From the NCBI GenBank assembly GCA_020284085.1, contig JACEVL010000035.1, forward strand, positions 227,501 to 291,500: DNA of 64,000 nucleotides. Reading direction: 5' to 3'. The notes under the pieces are model-generated. The model worked only from the letters and a program-made list of their open reading frames with translations. It made no database searches and was not told the origin of the DNA. Shown piece after piece: positions 54,915-64,000 of this stretch. A program made the translations under genes and the position numbers. The DNA comes from Aporrectodea caliginosa. Its lineage: Eukaryota > Annelida > Clitellata > Crassiclitellata > Lumbricidae. Position 1 is the first letter of the stretch; each line of letters opens with the position of its first letter.

Positions 54915-55479
54915 GTCTCACCATTGGCACTCGGTGTCAAGAGACGCATACCTGAGAGTAAAGGTCATGAGAAAAAAGGAAGAGAAAGCGGCACCTGGGC
55001 TCTGTAATCTCCTTCGAAAACGATTTCTAAATAAGAAGTCTGCTGCGCTTTTCTTCATCGCGACGTTTTTGGTACAATGCTGCACAAAACTCCGTAACAA
55101 TACGACTCACTAACAGTATACATGTACAACATAACATGGCAGCACAATAGCTGTATCCTGCGTAGAAACCTGAAGAGGCACTATATACCGTAAATCTTCG
55201 TAATGAATGAATTAATGAAAGGCGCGTCTACCTTATAACTCAATTTAGCGTCAAGTGTACCAGGTATACGCAGTGGCCTAAATCACCGGGGGGGGGGGGG
55301 CAGAGGGGGACTGTCCCCAAGTTCTGACCGAGGACAAAAAATCCGGCTCCCGAAAAAATCTCCTCCCCAAAGTTACATGCAAATTTTCGCTTCTTGGTAT
55401 ACGCGGTAGGGTTAGGTTTTGTTTAGACATAAACAGACTGCTCCACTACAAGTCTACAACCAAGAATTTAATAGCGTCC
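54915..55479. other. Spacer with a SINE-type tail
   Basis: GAAGAGGCACTATATACCG with AATGAATGAATT at 55170-55220; a G run near 55290. No gene. Confidence 0.4.
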
Positions 55480-55710
55480 CTTCAAGATTAGCTCAGAGGC
55501 AGCCAATGGACTACAGTGCGGAAGCGACATCTTTTTCACGCCGAAGCCTGAGCATATCATGGCGAGTGAAGGTCTTCTCCCTTGACGTCCAATAGATTCA
55601 ACAGACACCCTACGGCTGCAGTGTGCTCAAACATAGCCCCCTTGAGGTGACTACGAACCCACAAGGGACTCCGAAGTGCAAGGACACAACATTTCTACAC
55701 CACCGCGCCC
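55480..55710 (-). repeat. Mosaic of SINE family 2 and its own downstream flank
   Basis: SINE-2 words (ACTACAGTGCGGA, TCACGCCGAAGC, CGAGTGAAGG, TACGGCTGCA, ACACCACCGCGCCCC) alternate in order with words present intact at 55752-55925 (AGCCAATGG, AGCGACATCTTTTTC, ATATCATGGCG, GTCTTCTCCCT, GTGTGCTCA, ACACAA-ATTTCT). Confidence 0.75.
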
Positions 55711-55714
55711 CACA

Positions 55715-55960
55715 ACCTCTTGAAGACAGTCCTTAAGCTATTTTGAAAGGCAGCCAATGGTGTTAAGTGCAAGCGACATCTTTTTCTTAGCCTCGGCATA
55801 TCATGGCGGGTGGTCTTCTCCCTCGACGTCCAATATTTCAGCAGACAGTGTATGGTCAGTGTGCTCATTATAGCGGAGTCGACTACAGAACACAGAGGGA
55901 CCAGAAATGAAGACACAAATTTCTGGATTTGGTTGACAGTCCATGATATTCTTAAATGCG
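55715..55960 (-). mobile_element. tRNA-derived SINE, family 1
   Basis: Reverse copy. GACAGTGTATGGTCAGTGTG, CACAAATTTCTGGATT and TGGTTGACAGTCCATGATAT; the head is decayed. Confidence 0.65.
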
Positions 55961-55974
55961 CTATATAAGCGTTC

Positions 55975-56095
55975 AGATATATATGTAAACACACATAAAT
56001 ACATACGTACATACATACACATACATGCATGCATACATACATACAAACACACGTACATAAATACAAACACACATACATGTACATACTTGCGAAAA
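55975..56095. repeat. CATA microsatellite
   Basis: Degenerate ACATACAT run. Confidence 0.9.
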
Positions 56096-56697
56096 TACAA
56101 AAAGTGCATTTTTGCATCTCCTGCCAATGGCATCGTACCAGAATGGCATCGTACCAGATCTGCAGATTCGGTTTCCGGAATTCTGACTGGGGGGGGGGGG
56201 GGGTGCACATCCTATTATCTGCCAGTCGCAACCGTGATCAACCGGTGGTCAAATGCTAAAACATGAACTCCTATATATACATACATTTAGCATCGTACTA
56301 AATGCATATGGGAGTTCACGTGAGGAAATCTGGAGAGGACAGCAACTGGGCTGGCTGGAGGGTCAATCCGTCTGTTTGGTATGGGTTGGAGTGAAGGGTA
56401 TTGCGAACTACGTAGAGGGTTGGGTGGAGGAGGGTGTCATATTGGTTGGGTGAGTTTGGGCAAGGACCTCTGTATAATCAGGGTGAGAATTGCCGGGTGG
56501 GGGATTGCCGGTGGGGTTCAACCCCTAGTCTTTCTTAGTCCCTCACTGTATACCTCAACTCGACATGGATCAAGGTCTAACCCCCTTCCCGTTTTTCTTA
56601 TACAATTCTCATAGTACTGTGTATAATATATATACATATATATTATACACAGCAGTAGTGTATATATATATATATATTATACACTACTATTATACTC
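56096..56697. other. Spacer with G run and TA hairpin
   Basis: A run of 13 G near 56190; GCATCGTACCA and its neighbours recur at 56131 and 56291. TA palindromes with ACAGCAGTAGTGT lie at 56625-56690. No gene. Confidence 0.4.
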
Positions 56698-56945
56698 GGG
56701 CGCGGTGGTGTAGAGGTATGTTCGGTGCCTTGCAAACGGAGGGTTGCGGGTTTGAATCCACCTAGGGGTATATTCGGTGCCTTGCAGCCGGAGGGTTGCG
56801 GGTTCGAATCTACCTCAATATATAGGGACCCTAAGTCCTTCACTCGCAATTGCTCATGCGCTTCGGCGTGAAACTCCGATTCAGTGTAGCTGAGTCGGGA
56901 GCGCCTCTGAGTAGAAATCTTGAAGGGGCGCTATATAAATATCTG
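56698..56945 (+). mobile_element. tRNA-derived SINE, family 2, with doubled head
   Basis: The head TTCGGTGCCTTGCA-ACGGAGG with GGGTTTGAATCCACC (56720-56762) is followed at once by a second head with GGGTTCGAATCTACC (56770-56815), then the usual body and GGGGCGCTATATAAAT. Confidence 0.85.
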
Positions 56946-56959
56946 AAATGAATGAATGA

Positions 56960-57006
<47 letters not shown>

Positions 57007-57324
57007 CCCATGGATTGGGGTAGGTTTGAGCTGGGTGAGGGTGTGTGTTTGTCCTGACAGCTGACAAATTAGAGGGCAATAATAATAATTGTGGTGTCAG
57101 ATGACCACTGGGTAGTTTTGCATTTCTACAACAGTTGACGGAGGAAGGCTATGACCTCGTTTCAATGGGGCACAGCAATAGTAATGATCATAATAATGAT
57201 GGCAATAGTAATGATACCCTGTGGGGGGGGGGTCCTGCTTAGACCCCCCCGTGAAGTCAGATGATCGTGAAAAGGCGCTGTATAAATAGCTATCCGGTGC
57301 AGGGAAATGTAACGTACCCTTAAG
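56946..57324. other. TA run and spacer
   Basis: ATGAATGAATG leads to a TA run to 57002. Then unique sequence with a G run (57224) and a tail-like GAAAAGGCGCTGTATAAAT (57268). No gene. Confidence 0.45.
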
Positions 57325-57553
57325 ATAAGGGGACCCATAGAATAATGGTAACATCACTGGCGTGAAGAGCAGTGCGAAGCGGGATCGATACCCGCTACAC
57401 TCCCAAAGGTCCACTCAGCCTGTCATTCGCTAGATGGCGTTGGTAAAATGAGCAGTAGGACGCGATGGGCGCCTTGCATGGCTGCCATACAGTTCAATTC
57501 GACTCATGTAATACTTGTCACGTTGAAATAATAAAGAAGAACATTATTAGTAT
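57325..57553 (+). mobile_element. tRNA-derived SINE, family 4
   Basis: GGGATCGATACCCGC (B-box), TCCCAAAGGTCCACTCAGCC, GCCTTGCATGGCTGCCATAC and GTTGAAATAATAAAGAAGAA. Copies also at 61568 and 63603. Confidence 0.8.
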
Positions 57554-57602
57554 GAAGAGCAGTTCCTTAAGCTAGCCATGTGCACGAAGCGTTAGCAACT
57601 TC

Positions 57603-57816
57603 AGTTTCCTTAGCTTCAGGTGGCCAGTCCTCTCCAAAGCAGTCTCATCTTCCCACCAACAGTATATGGATCAGCGTACTTATCAGCTGAGTTGGCTAGG
57701 GCGCCACAGGTGGAGCAGAGTTTTCGACACAAATTTCTGTCCTGGTGGGAATTTGACCCCTCCCCGAACTCCTGGTTGACAGTCAAGCACTCAGACCACC
57801 AGACTATCGATGTATT
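57603..57816 (-). mobile_element. tRNA-derived SINE, family 1
   Basis: Reverse copy. TTTCGACACAAATTTCTGTC, GGTTGACAGTCAAGCACTCA and a decayed B-box. Confidence 0.75.
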
Positions 57817-58544
57817 GCTCTGGCTTCCATTCCCACAGCACATCTCATTCAGGAACGTTGTGGCAATGTCTCTTGGGCCCACACCCTCCTCCATGAGGGG
57901 GCTCTGCCGTTTCCTCTTGCATTGCCCGCCGTGCGTTGCGCTCCTCGGTCCGTGGTGACCTGACGGTTCCATTTGCTCATTTTGCCACAATGCAGTTCCA
58001 TTCTCATATATCCTAATCTCAATATGTACAGCAGTTCAACTTCTAGTTTTACTGTAACATATTTTTCATCGCTCATCCAACTTCTAGTTTTACTGCAACA
58101 ACTTATCTCCCTTGAAGTAATTTATATGAACTGCTGTACGTATTGGGATTTGGGTATATAGGCAGTCCCGTTTTTTCTCCGTGTTGGTCCGTCAACATGG
58201 AATAGGCTTCCCTAAGTTCCCTTAGTCATTCCCCTTTCCCGAAAGTCTCCAGGTCTCAGTTCCATCGTCTCCTAAAGAGTATACTTTCTTCCGCTTGGCC
58301 TGGATCGGGAGCGCCTCTGAACAGGGTCTTTAATTGGCGCTATATAAGTTTTAATTGATAGATTGATCGATTATGCAGCCCTACCATTTAGATAAATCAA
58401 AAACATTGTGAAAAACTACCGGTACGCATAAGCCAAGGCTATAAAAATCAAATAACTAACGTTTCAAACTCATAGCCACCTGTCCAGGTGTGTTAAACAA
58501 CTAATCTTGTACCTAGTATTGACATAAAGTGGACGACAGGCTAG
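57817..58544. other. Spacer with an unassigned frame and a tail
   Basis: 57849-57990 is open in more than one minus-strand frame, one with AQRTAGNARGNGRAPSWRRV; no domain is clear. At 58300-58345 is a reversed-style tail GGGAGCGCCTCTGAACAGGG with GGCGCTATATAAG. TTCAACTTCTAGTTTTACTG recurs at 58037 and 58078. Confidence 0.35.
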
Positions 58545-58790
58545 TGGCTAGTATACTGTCAATCAAAAGGTCAGGTGGGTTCATATACTCTGAGCCAAGT
58601 TGTGCATTTATAACCAACACTACAGCTATAACTAGGTCTATAATTATATGTTGTTAATCGTAGGTCAGAGGGAGTGGGCTAGCCACACCCAAATAAGTCG
58701 AGGATAAGAGAAAGGAAATTAGCAATACCTCACACCCATAGCTTCCTGTTGGGTCTCACTTAAAGGGGCCACTCTTCCCCTTCTACTTGT
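58545..58790 (+). mobile_element. tRNA-derived SINE, family 1, diverged
   Basis: GGCTAGTGGCTAGTATACTG head, ACTACAGCTATAACTAGG and CCCATAGCTTCCTGTTGG body, then CTTAAAGGGGCCACTCTTCC. Confidence 0.65.
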
Positions 58791-59009
58791 CGGTAAACAG
58801 GATATGAATGTAAATGTGTTGAAACAGGGAAGATGTCAGAAAAATACGATGGAAATGAACAGGTTGTCACAAATGCACTTAGTGTATCTGAGGACAGGCT
58901 GTCAGTCATAAGGGAATGACGGGATGTCATTAGAGTTTATGTGAACGAGGCTAGCCCGCTAGTGCATGGCAAACAATTAAGGCCTAGCTAGCCTTATTGG
59001 AGTCAGAAT
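58791..59009. other. Spacer, nothing recognised
   Basis: Unique sequence. Confidence 0.4.
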
Positions 59010-59285
59010 GATATGCAGTTACAGAGACACACAGACACAGACAGAAGAGATGCAGACAGAGAAAAACATACAGAGAGACCAACAGAGAGACAGACAGAAG
59101 ACACAGACAGAGATGCAGACAGAGAGAGAAACAGACAGAGAGACCGACAGAGACAGACAAAAGACACAGACAGAGATAGACAGACAGAGAGACAGACATA
59201 GAGAAACAGACACACAGAGACATACAGACAGAGAGAGATACAGACAGAGAGAGTGAAGATAAGCAGAGAAAAAGATAGACAGGGA
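59010..59285. repeat. ACAGACAG/GAGA microsatellite
   Basis: Degenerate purine repeat; Asp/Arg/Gln-rich frames are artefacts. Confidence 0.95.
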
Positions 59286-59504
59286 GAGAGGGGGCTGTGC
59301 TGTTCAATTAATTTTAACACTTTTATAGCGCTTTTAATGCCAGTTGGCTCTACCAGGCAGGTGTGGTGACAAATCTGTTCCAGACTGAAGACAGTCATAG
59401 GGCAAAGATGCCTTCGGTGATGCAAATTTTAAAGTATCTCGGTATCTTGCTGGCAAAATTTGATAGGAAACACTACTTAGTAGTTATTAATAAGTGAAGT
59501 ATGT
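59286..59504. other. Spacer with a short tail-like piece
   Basis: TTTATAGCGCTTTTAATGCC near 59321 resembles SINE tails. No gene. Confidence 0.35.
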
Positions 59505-60467
59505 ATGTATGTATCAATCTATCAATCAATCTTTATTGAAACCATCAATCCAGTTATGTACAGTAATAGAGTTCACATATCGAGATGGCAACAAGGAAGG
59601 CCCTTAAGGGATTAAAGATCCCGCTAACAGGGACACCTATTTGCTAAGCCTTAAATTAACGTAGTGGCAGGACGGTTAACAGCCTGAATTTACAGGATAA
59701 CATCAAATGCGTAATTATCAAACTTAAATCGATTCATTAAGCGTAAAGAAACAAACAAAAAGTAAATCTTAACTAACAAAGTAACAGTACTTAAGCAGTC
59801 ATGTTTTTTATCAAGTAAGAACGTAACATTTTTTAAACCATTGAAAATTAGGCACCTGCTGAATAGAAAGAGGAATTCTACTCCAAACACCTGGGCCAGT
59901 AAATTTAATGGAGAATCTTCGTGAGTTAGAGTGGGCATGAATACCACGATAAAGTTTAGAGCTCCTAGTAAAGTGATGATGTATGTCAGATCCTAGCTGA
60001 AAGTAACCTGAAAAGTTCGGAGGCAGAAGGCCATGGGTGAATCGGTACATAAAAACCCCTATCTGGAAGGTCCTTATTTGGTGGAACTTAAGTAATTTAA
60101 ATTTTAGGAATAGTGGGCTTGTGTGAGCAAATAACGAAGCTCCAGCTATTATGCGTACCCCACGCTTTTGTAGTGATACTAATTTATGTAGTCTGGATTC
60201 ATAGGTAGATGCCCATACTAAATTACAATACGAAATGTAGGGATATACTAGGGAGTAATATAGCTTTGCTCGGATAGAGGAAGGGAGAATGTGGGAGGTA
60301 CGGTAGAGTATGCCAATATTTTTTGCAACTTTTGTCGAGATATTTTTAATGTGATCACTCCACGTAAGGTGTTGATCAATGTATACACCAAGAAATTTGG
60401 AGGAGCTAACCTGTGATATGAGGGTGCCATTCATAGACAGTAGCAGTGAATCACTGGGGGGACACAT
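59505..60467 (-). pseudogene. CR1/L2-type reverse transcriptase, 3' part
   Basis: The minus strand is open for about 215 residues from 60467 to the stop at 59811: LSMNGTLISQVSSSKFLGVY, then IDQHLTWSDHIKNIS, LYYSLVYPYISYCNLVWAST, LQKRGVRIIAGASLFAHTSP and GPGVWSRIPLSIQQVPN. This is the thumb and C-terminal end of a non-LTR reverse transcriptase; fingers, palm (the YADD site) and endonuclease are missing. The 3' UTR runs to about 59505 and ends AATAAAGATTGATTGATAG. The reading frame is unbroken, so the insertion is young. The 5' side stops at a CATA microsatellite. Confidence 0.85.
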
Positions 60468-60470
60468 TTT

Positions 60471-60632
60471 TTTGTGTATGTATGTATGTATGCATGCATC
60501 TACATATTCATGTATGTATGCATGTACACATCTATGTATGTATGTATGTATGTATGTATGTATGTATGTATGTATGTATGTATGTATGTATGTATGTATG
60601 TATGTATGTATGTACGCAAGTATGTATGTATC
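60471..60632. repeat. GTAT microsatellite
   Basis: Long GTAT run at the truncated 5' edge of the reverse transcriptase relic. Confidence 0.95.
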
Positions 60633-61059
60633 CGAACACTTACATGGCACGTTTTAAGAACATCACAAAGTAGATAGCCGTCTACAAAAGCGCGTCTCAA
60701 GATGAACAGATAATGTTCTCCGAGTTATTGGTGGAGGTAAAAATAGCTATTATGCAATCACAATTAGGATAAAGAAGATTTTGATTAATGAAGCCTGGAC
60801 CCGAGTTGGCTTCGCACCAGCTAAATAATGCCATGCCAACATTCTAACAGAAATTTTTAAGCACTGAAAGAATACGACTAGGAAGGCTCATAAACTCTTC
60901 ATGCTAGGCAACTGGTACTCAACTTATTCATAGAATACTGCACGGGTAAGCTCCTGTAACTAGGCAACTGTTACTAGGCAACCTATAACAGAATACAGCA
61001 TCCTTAAATATGTGGGTTAATACAAATTAAGGAAGAAGAAGAAATTGTTTCTTGGTGTG
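60633..61059. other. Spacer, nothing recognised
   Basis: Unique sequence; CTAGGCAACTG-TACT occurs twice near 60905 and 60960. Confidence 0.4.
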
Positions 61060-61160
61060 TGTGTGTGTGTGTGTGTGTGGAAGTGTGTGCGGGTAGGTGA
61101 TCATGTAGGTGTGTGTGTGTGGGTAGGTGTGTGTGTGGGGGGGTAGGTGTGTGTGAGCAT
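61060..61160. repeat. GT microsatellite
   Basis: GTGTGT with interspersed GGGTAGGT. Confidence 0.9.
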
Positions 61161-61208
61161 GTGTCCACAGCCAAAAGCAGCAACTAGATCAAGAAGCAAT
61201 GTCATCAC

Positions 61209-61252
61209 CTTATTGTCGGTCAACGTTCTTCGGTCGCTTGTTTCTGAAGAAT
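61209..61252 (-). CDS. Weak candidate upstream exon of the IQ-motif gene
   Basis: TTGATTGCAG|AT opens and AATAAG|GTGATG closes a 44-base exon reading SSETSDRRTLTDNK in the frame that ends in phase 0, which would join the exon at 48529 (AKTAEEL). Phase and strand fit, but a chance match is likely for such a short exon. Confidence 0.2.
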
Positions 61253-61567
61253 CTGCAATCAAACACGACCACAGTTCGTCAGGTAATTCATTCACTTCGA
61301 GGCAATAAACAAATCCATACGAATTGCAGCAAATATCTTCAGAAAACAAGCATTGGTATGAGGTAGTGGCCAAGCACTGCTGCAACCTGGGTTTGAAACC
61401 CAGGTCAGTCAGATGGAACTGATAGGCAGTGCTCTCCAAAAAAAGCGTGAAAACACTCTCAAAGTGGGCAACCGCTGCAAAAAGTGTGGAATTTTGGGAT
61501 CAAAATTTTCGTGAACCTTAAACAGGACTTTTTAACACTGTCCATTCACTTTAACCATGGACTCCTA
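61253..61567. other. Spacer, nothing sure
   Basis: The minus strand stays open from 61439 to 61101 across the candidate exon; no domain recognised. Confidence 0.3.
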
Positions 61568-61852
61568 TAAAACAATAATAATAATCTTTGTTTATTATTT
61601 TAAACTGACACATCACAGTAATTTTACAATTCATAGTATGAACGGATGATCACAAGTTATTACAGGAGTCGAATTTTACTGTATGGGAGCCATGCAAGGC
61701 GCCCATTACGTCCTACAGCTCATTTTACCAATGTGCCATCTCGCGAATAAAGGCTGAGTCAACCTTTGGGAGGGTCGCGGGAAGTGATTTCGTGTCCGTG
61801 CTGATCTTCTGCTCTTCGTGCCAGAGTGTTACTACCATTACCCTAAACCCAT
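61568..61852 (-). mobile_element. tRNA-derived SINE, family 4
   Basis: Reverse copy. GAGCCATGCAAGGCGCCCAT, GGCTGAGTCAACCTTTGGGA and GCTCTTCGTGCCAGAGTG; the 3' end runs into ATAATAATAATC. Confidence 0.85.
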
Positions 61853-62507
61853 CTATATAAATAGGAGTTCCTGCTTTACATGGCATCTAACTTGGATGGT
61901 AGCAGCATTATTAGATTCCAGATCCTCCTCCCTGACTCCTCTGCCATCAATTTTACAGTTGGCTCTGTCAACTTGGTCTGAACTCGAACAAGCCCAACTG
62001 ACGCAACTCAAGTCACTGCCAAGTGTCAGATAAGGAGACCAAGTGTCAGACAACGCCAGAAGGTCAGAGGTCGCTAGTCAAGTCGTTTGTACCTGAGTTG
62101 ATGATATGAAAGGCATTCGAGTCAGTGCAAATAATATTATGTGTGCATTGTACTCCTCCATATAACGCTTGACTATAGCTCTGGTGATATTAGACACTGG
62201 AGAGGCACTCCCAACATTGTGCCCGACAGACAGAACAATATTCTGTGCACACGCTGAAGCCAAACAGCACTGCAAGTAACGATTCAGGGTTCCAGATATG
62301 GATGTTCCGGAATTGGATGTCTCGGAATAGAATGTTTTGAAATGGACGTTTTAGAGTAAAGTAAGTAAGTAAGTATATTCTTTATTTAGAAGTACTTAAG
62401 TATATTCTTTATTCAGTAGGAGTATGGGAACTGAGAGTCTCTGAATTGGATGTTTCAGAATTGAAACTTCGGCAACTGAAGTCTCTTAACTGGATGTTGC
62501 TGTTTCA
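61853..62507. other. Spacer with a degenerate short repeat
   Basis: 62285-62500 has GGAATTGGATGT, GGAATAGAATGT and GAATTGGATGTTT in a row; TAAGTATATTCTTTATT occurs twice (62371, 62397). No gene. Confidence 0.45.
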
Positions 62508-62672
62508 TTCCATCACCATCACCATCACCATCATCATCATCATCATCATCACAGTTCCAAACAACAGCCATTTGGCGGCGATGGGTACGAAATACGAATA
62601 ATTGATCTCCATTGTCCTCGGTCATTTGTCAAGTTCATTGCTCCTCTTAGTCCACATCTTTATTAAACTACA
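62508..62672 (-). mobile_element. Non-LTR retrotransposon 3' fragment
   Basis: CATCATCATC run, then CAGCCATTTGGCGGCGATGG and CCTCGGTCATTTGTCAAG as at 1575 and 47005. Confidence 0.65.
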
Positions 62673-63262
62673 AGTCCGTGAGATGCCTTACTATAGTGTG
62701 AATACCTACAAACGCAACTCGGGTTTGTCCAGAAGCAATAGAGAACGACCTTGACACATTTCCATAGAAATACAGTTGCGTCAGAGCTAGCAGCCCTTAT
62801 GGAAATGGCAGCTACAGATCTGCAAGGTGTGAAAATCGACATATTGCAATTTGACAGCCTCTGCCTGTAGTTTCCAATGTCATTCTCAACTGGATTTTCT
62901 GCCTACTGGATTGTATGTAAACAAACACTGACAGCTGTTGGAGGAGTTTACCACCAGACATTATGAGATGATGGCCGGCCACACAAGTCTCTACTGCTAA
63001 TTGCGCCGATGCCTCAAGTGTGTTTGAATAAAAACTGGACAGCTCCTGTCTGTCTGAATTGCAATAAACAACTGGTCCGCCTTGATTAGTCATCAAAGAC
63101 ACGTCAGACGACCCTTCGAATGTAAGTGTTTTTGTCTTGGTAGTTGGCACTCAACTCTCGTATACACTAATTGCTTAGGTAGACATGCGAATGGGTGAAA
63201 TTATCATCTGATCATCATTATTTGTTTTAATTAGTAACTTCTATAGCAGCATTTGTGGAGGG
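62673..63262 (-). other. Unassigned 112-codon frame on the minus strand
   Basis: 63150-62812 reads MPTTKTKTLTFEGSSDVSLM, then TNQGGPVVYCNSDRQELSSF and onward without low complexity. Composition is protein-like, but no domain or splice site is sure. Confidence 0.25.
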
Positions 63263-63535
63263 GTTAGTATAATCATAATGGATAACACTCTTGCCTGAAG
63301 TTTTCACGGACCCGGTTCGATTCCCGTAAGGCCCCCTGGGTTTAGCTCATGCCTTCATTCCCTAAAAAGTACAATGCGCTTGCGCCTTGCATGGCTGCAA
63401 CTTTGTTGATTTATATCATCTGTGATTTGTGTTCTTGTGAATTGTTTAATCATCATAACATGTACATGTACAGCGCAGTGCGTTTGTCAGGTGCTTCATT
63501 AAAGAATAAATATTATTATTATTATTATTATTATA
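63263..63535 (+). mobile_element. tRNA-like SINE related to family 4
   Basis: GGATAACACTCTTGCCTGAA head with CCCGGTTCGATTCCCGTAAG (B-box), GCCTTGCATGGCTGCAAC body and a TTATTATTATT tail. Confidence 0.65.
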
Positions 63536-63602
63536 ATGCACAAGGTATGAACCAATGGCATGCCAAAGCCAAACCGTAATCTGGTCAACATCCAGAAAAC
63601 GG

Positions 63603-64000
63603 GAGGGGGTTTAGGGTAATGGTAACACTCTGGCACGAAGAGCAGAAGATCAGCACAAACGTGGGATCGATTCCCGCTACCCTCCCAAAGGTTGACTCAG
63701 CCTTTCATTCGCCAGATGGCATTGGTAAAATTAGTAGTAGGACGTGATGGACGCTTTGCATGGCTGCCATACAGTTAAATTCGACTCCTGTAATAACTTG
63801 TGATAATCCGTTCAGTTAAATTCGACTCCTGTAATAACTTGTGATAATCCGTTCAGTTAAATTCGACTCCTGTAATAACTTGTGATAATCCGTTCAGTTA
63901 AATTCGACTCCTGTAATAACTTGTGATAATCCGTTCATACCATGAATTGTAATCATATTGCGGTGTGTCAGTTTGAAATAATAAACGAAGATTATTTATT
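63603..64000 (+). mobile_element. tRNA-derived SINE, family 4, with expanded repeat
   Basis: GGTAATGGTAACACTCTGGC head, GGGATCGATTCCCGC (B-box), GGTTGACTCAGCC body; four copies of a 41-base unit at 63774-63936; ends GTTTGAAATAATAAACGAAG. The window ends near its 3' end. Confidence 0.85.
63774..63936. repeat. 41-bp tandem, four copies, inside a SINE
   Basis: Unit GTTAAATTCGACTCCTGTAA plus TAACTTGTGATAATCCGTTCA. Other family-4 copies have one. Confidence 0.95.

Noticed and set aside
61209..61439. Firm exon of the IQ gene
   Set aside because: Only a 44-base piece has splice-like edges; kept as a weak candidate, not as a finding.

Overview
This is an animal nuclear window, compact in genes and very rich in repeats. 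I can support four protein-coding loci, all split by introns or truncated, in a sea of short tRNA-like SINEs, non-LTR 3' tails ending in 'gcgctatataaat', hAT-type DNA elements with 8-bp target duplications, microsatellites and one satellite array. Gene content (a TEL/Yan-type Pointed domain, GPCPD1, UFC1, an IQ-motif protein) and repeat style (frequent 'taggcct' words, gcgctatataaat tails) fit a marine invertebrate, plausibly an echinoderm or related deuterostome. The species cannot be fixed from sequence alone.

Layout. 0.3-12.2 kb: a candidate two-exon plus-strand gene whose second exon is a complete Pointed (SAM_PNT) domain with a stop straight after it. Its intron holds a nest of elements: a CR1-like tail broken by a hAT element, itself broken by a MITE and a solo LTR. 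12.2-15.6 kb: degenerate repeats and a lone relic of the satellite. 15.6-22.05 kb: a 350-353 bp satellite with a three-monomer higher-order pattern, interrupted at 20.34-21.4 kb by a base-level mosaic with sequence found 4.3 kb downstream. 22.4-24.65 kb: a decayed hAT transposase gene. 24.8-29.8 kb: MITEs, SINEs and a reverse-transcriptase relic.

29.84-32.26 kb (minus): GPCPD1, a choline-lipid glycerophosphodiesterase with CBM20 and GDPD domains. Its only coding intron is, end to end, a MITE plus its 8-bp target duplication, and the duplication supplies both splice sites. 35.07-37.82 kb (plus): UFC1, the E2 of the UFM1 pathway, complete in five exons, one of them followed by a GC-AG intron. 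GPCPD1 and UFC1 lie head to head about 2.8 kb apart. 41.56-48.53 kb (minus): the last three exons of an IQ-motif protein, convergent with UFC1, again with one GC-AG intron and with a minisatellite built from its last splice acceptor. From 48.6 to 64 kb there are mostly repeats: a second haplotype-like mosaic (55.48-55.71 kb), a CR1-type reverse-transcriptase relic (59.5-60.5 kb), four SINE families and several unassigned open frames.

The most interesting points are the transposon-derived intron of GPCPD1 (an introner-type event still showing its target duplication) and the two mosaic stretches, which look like blended haplotypes in the assembly consensus and imply heterozygous insertions. The genes show no pathway link to one another.
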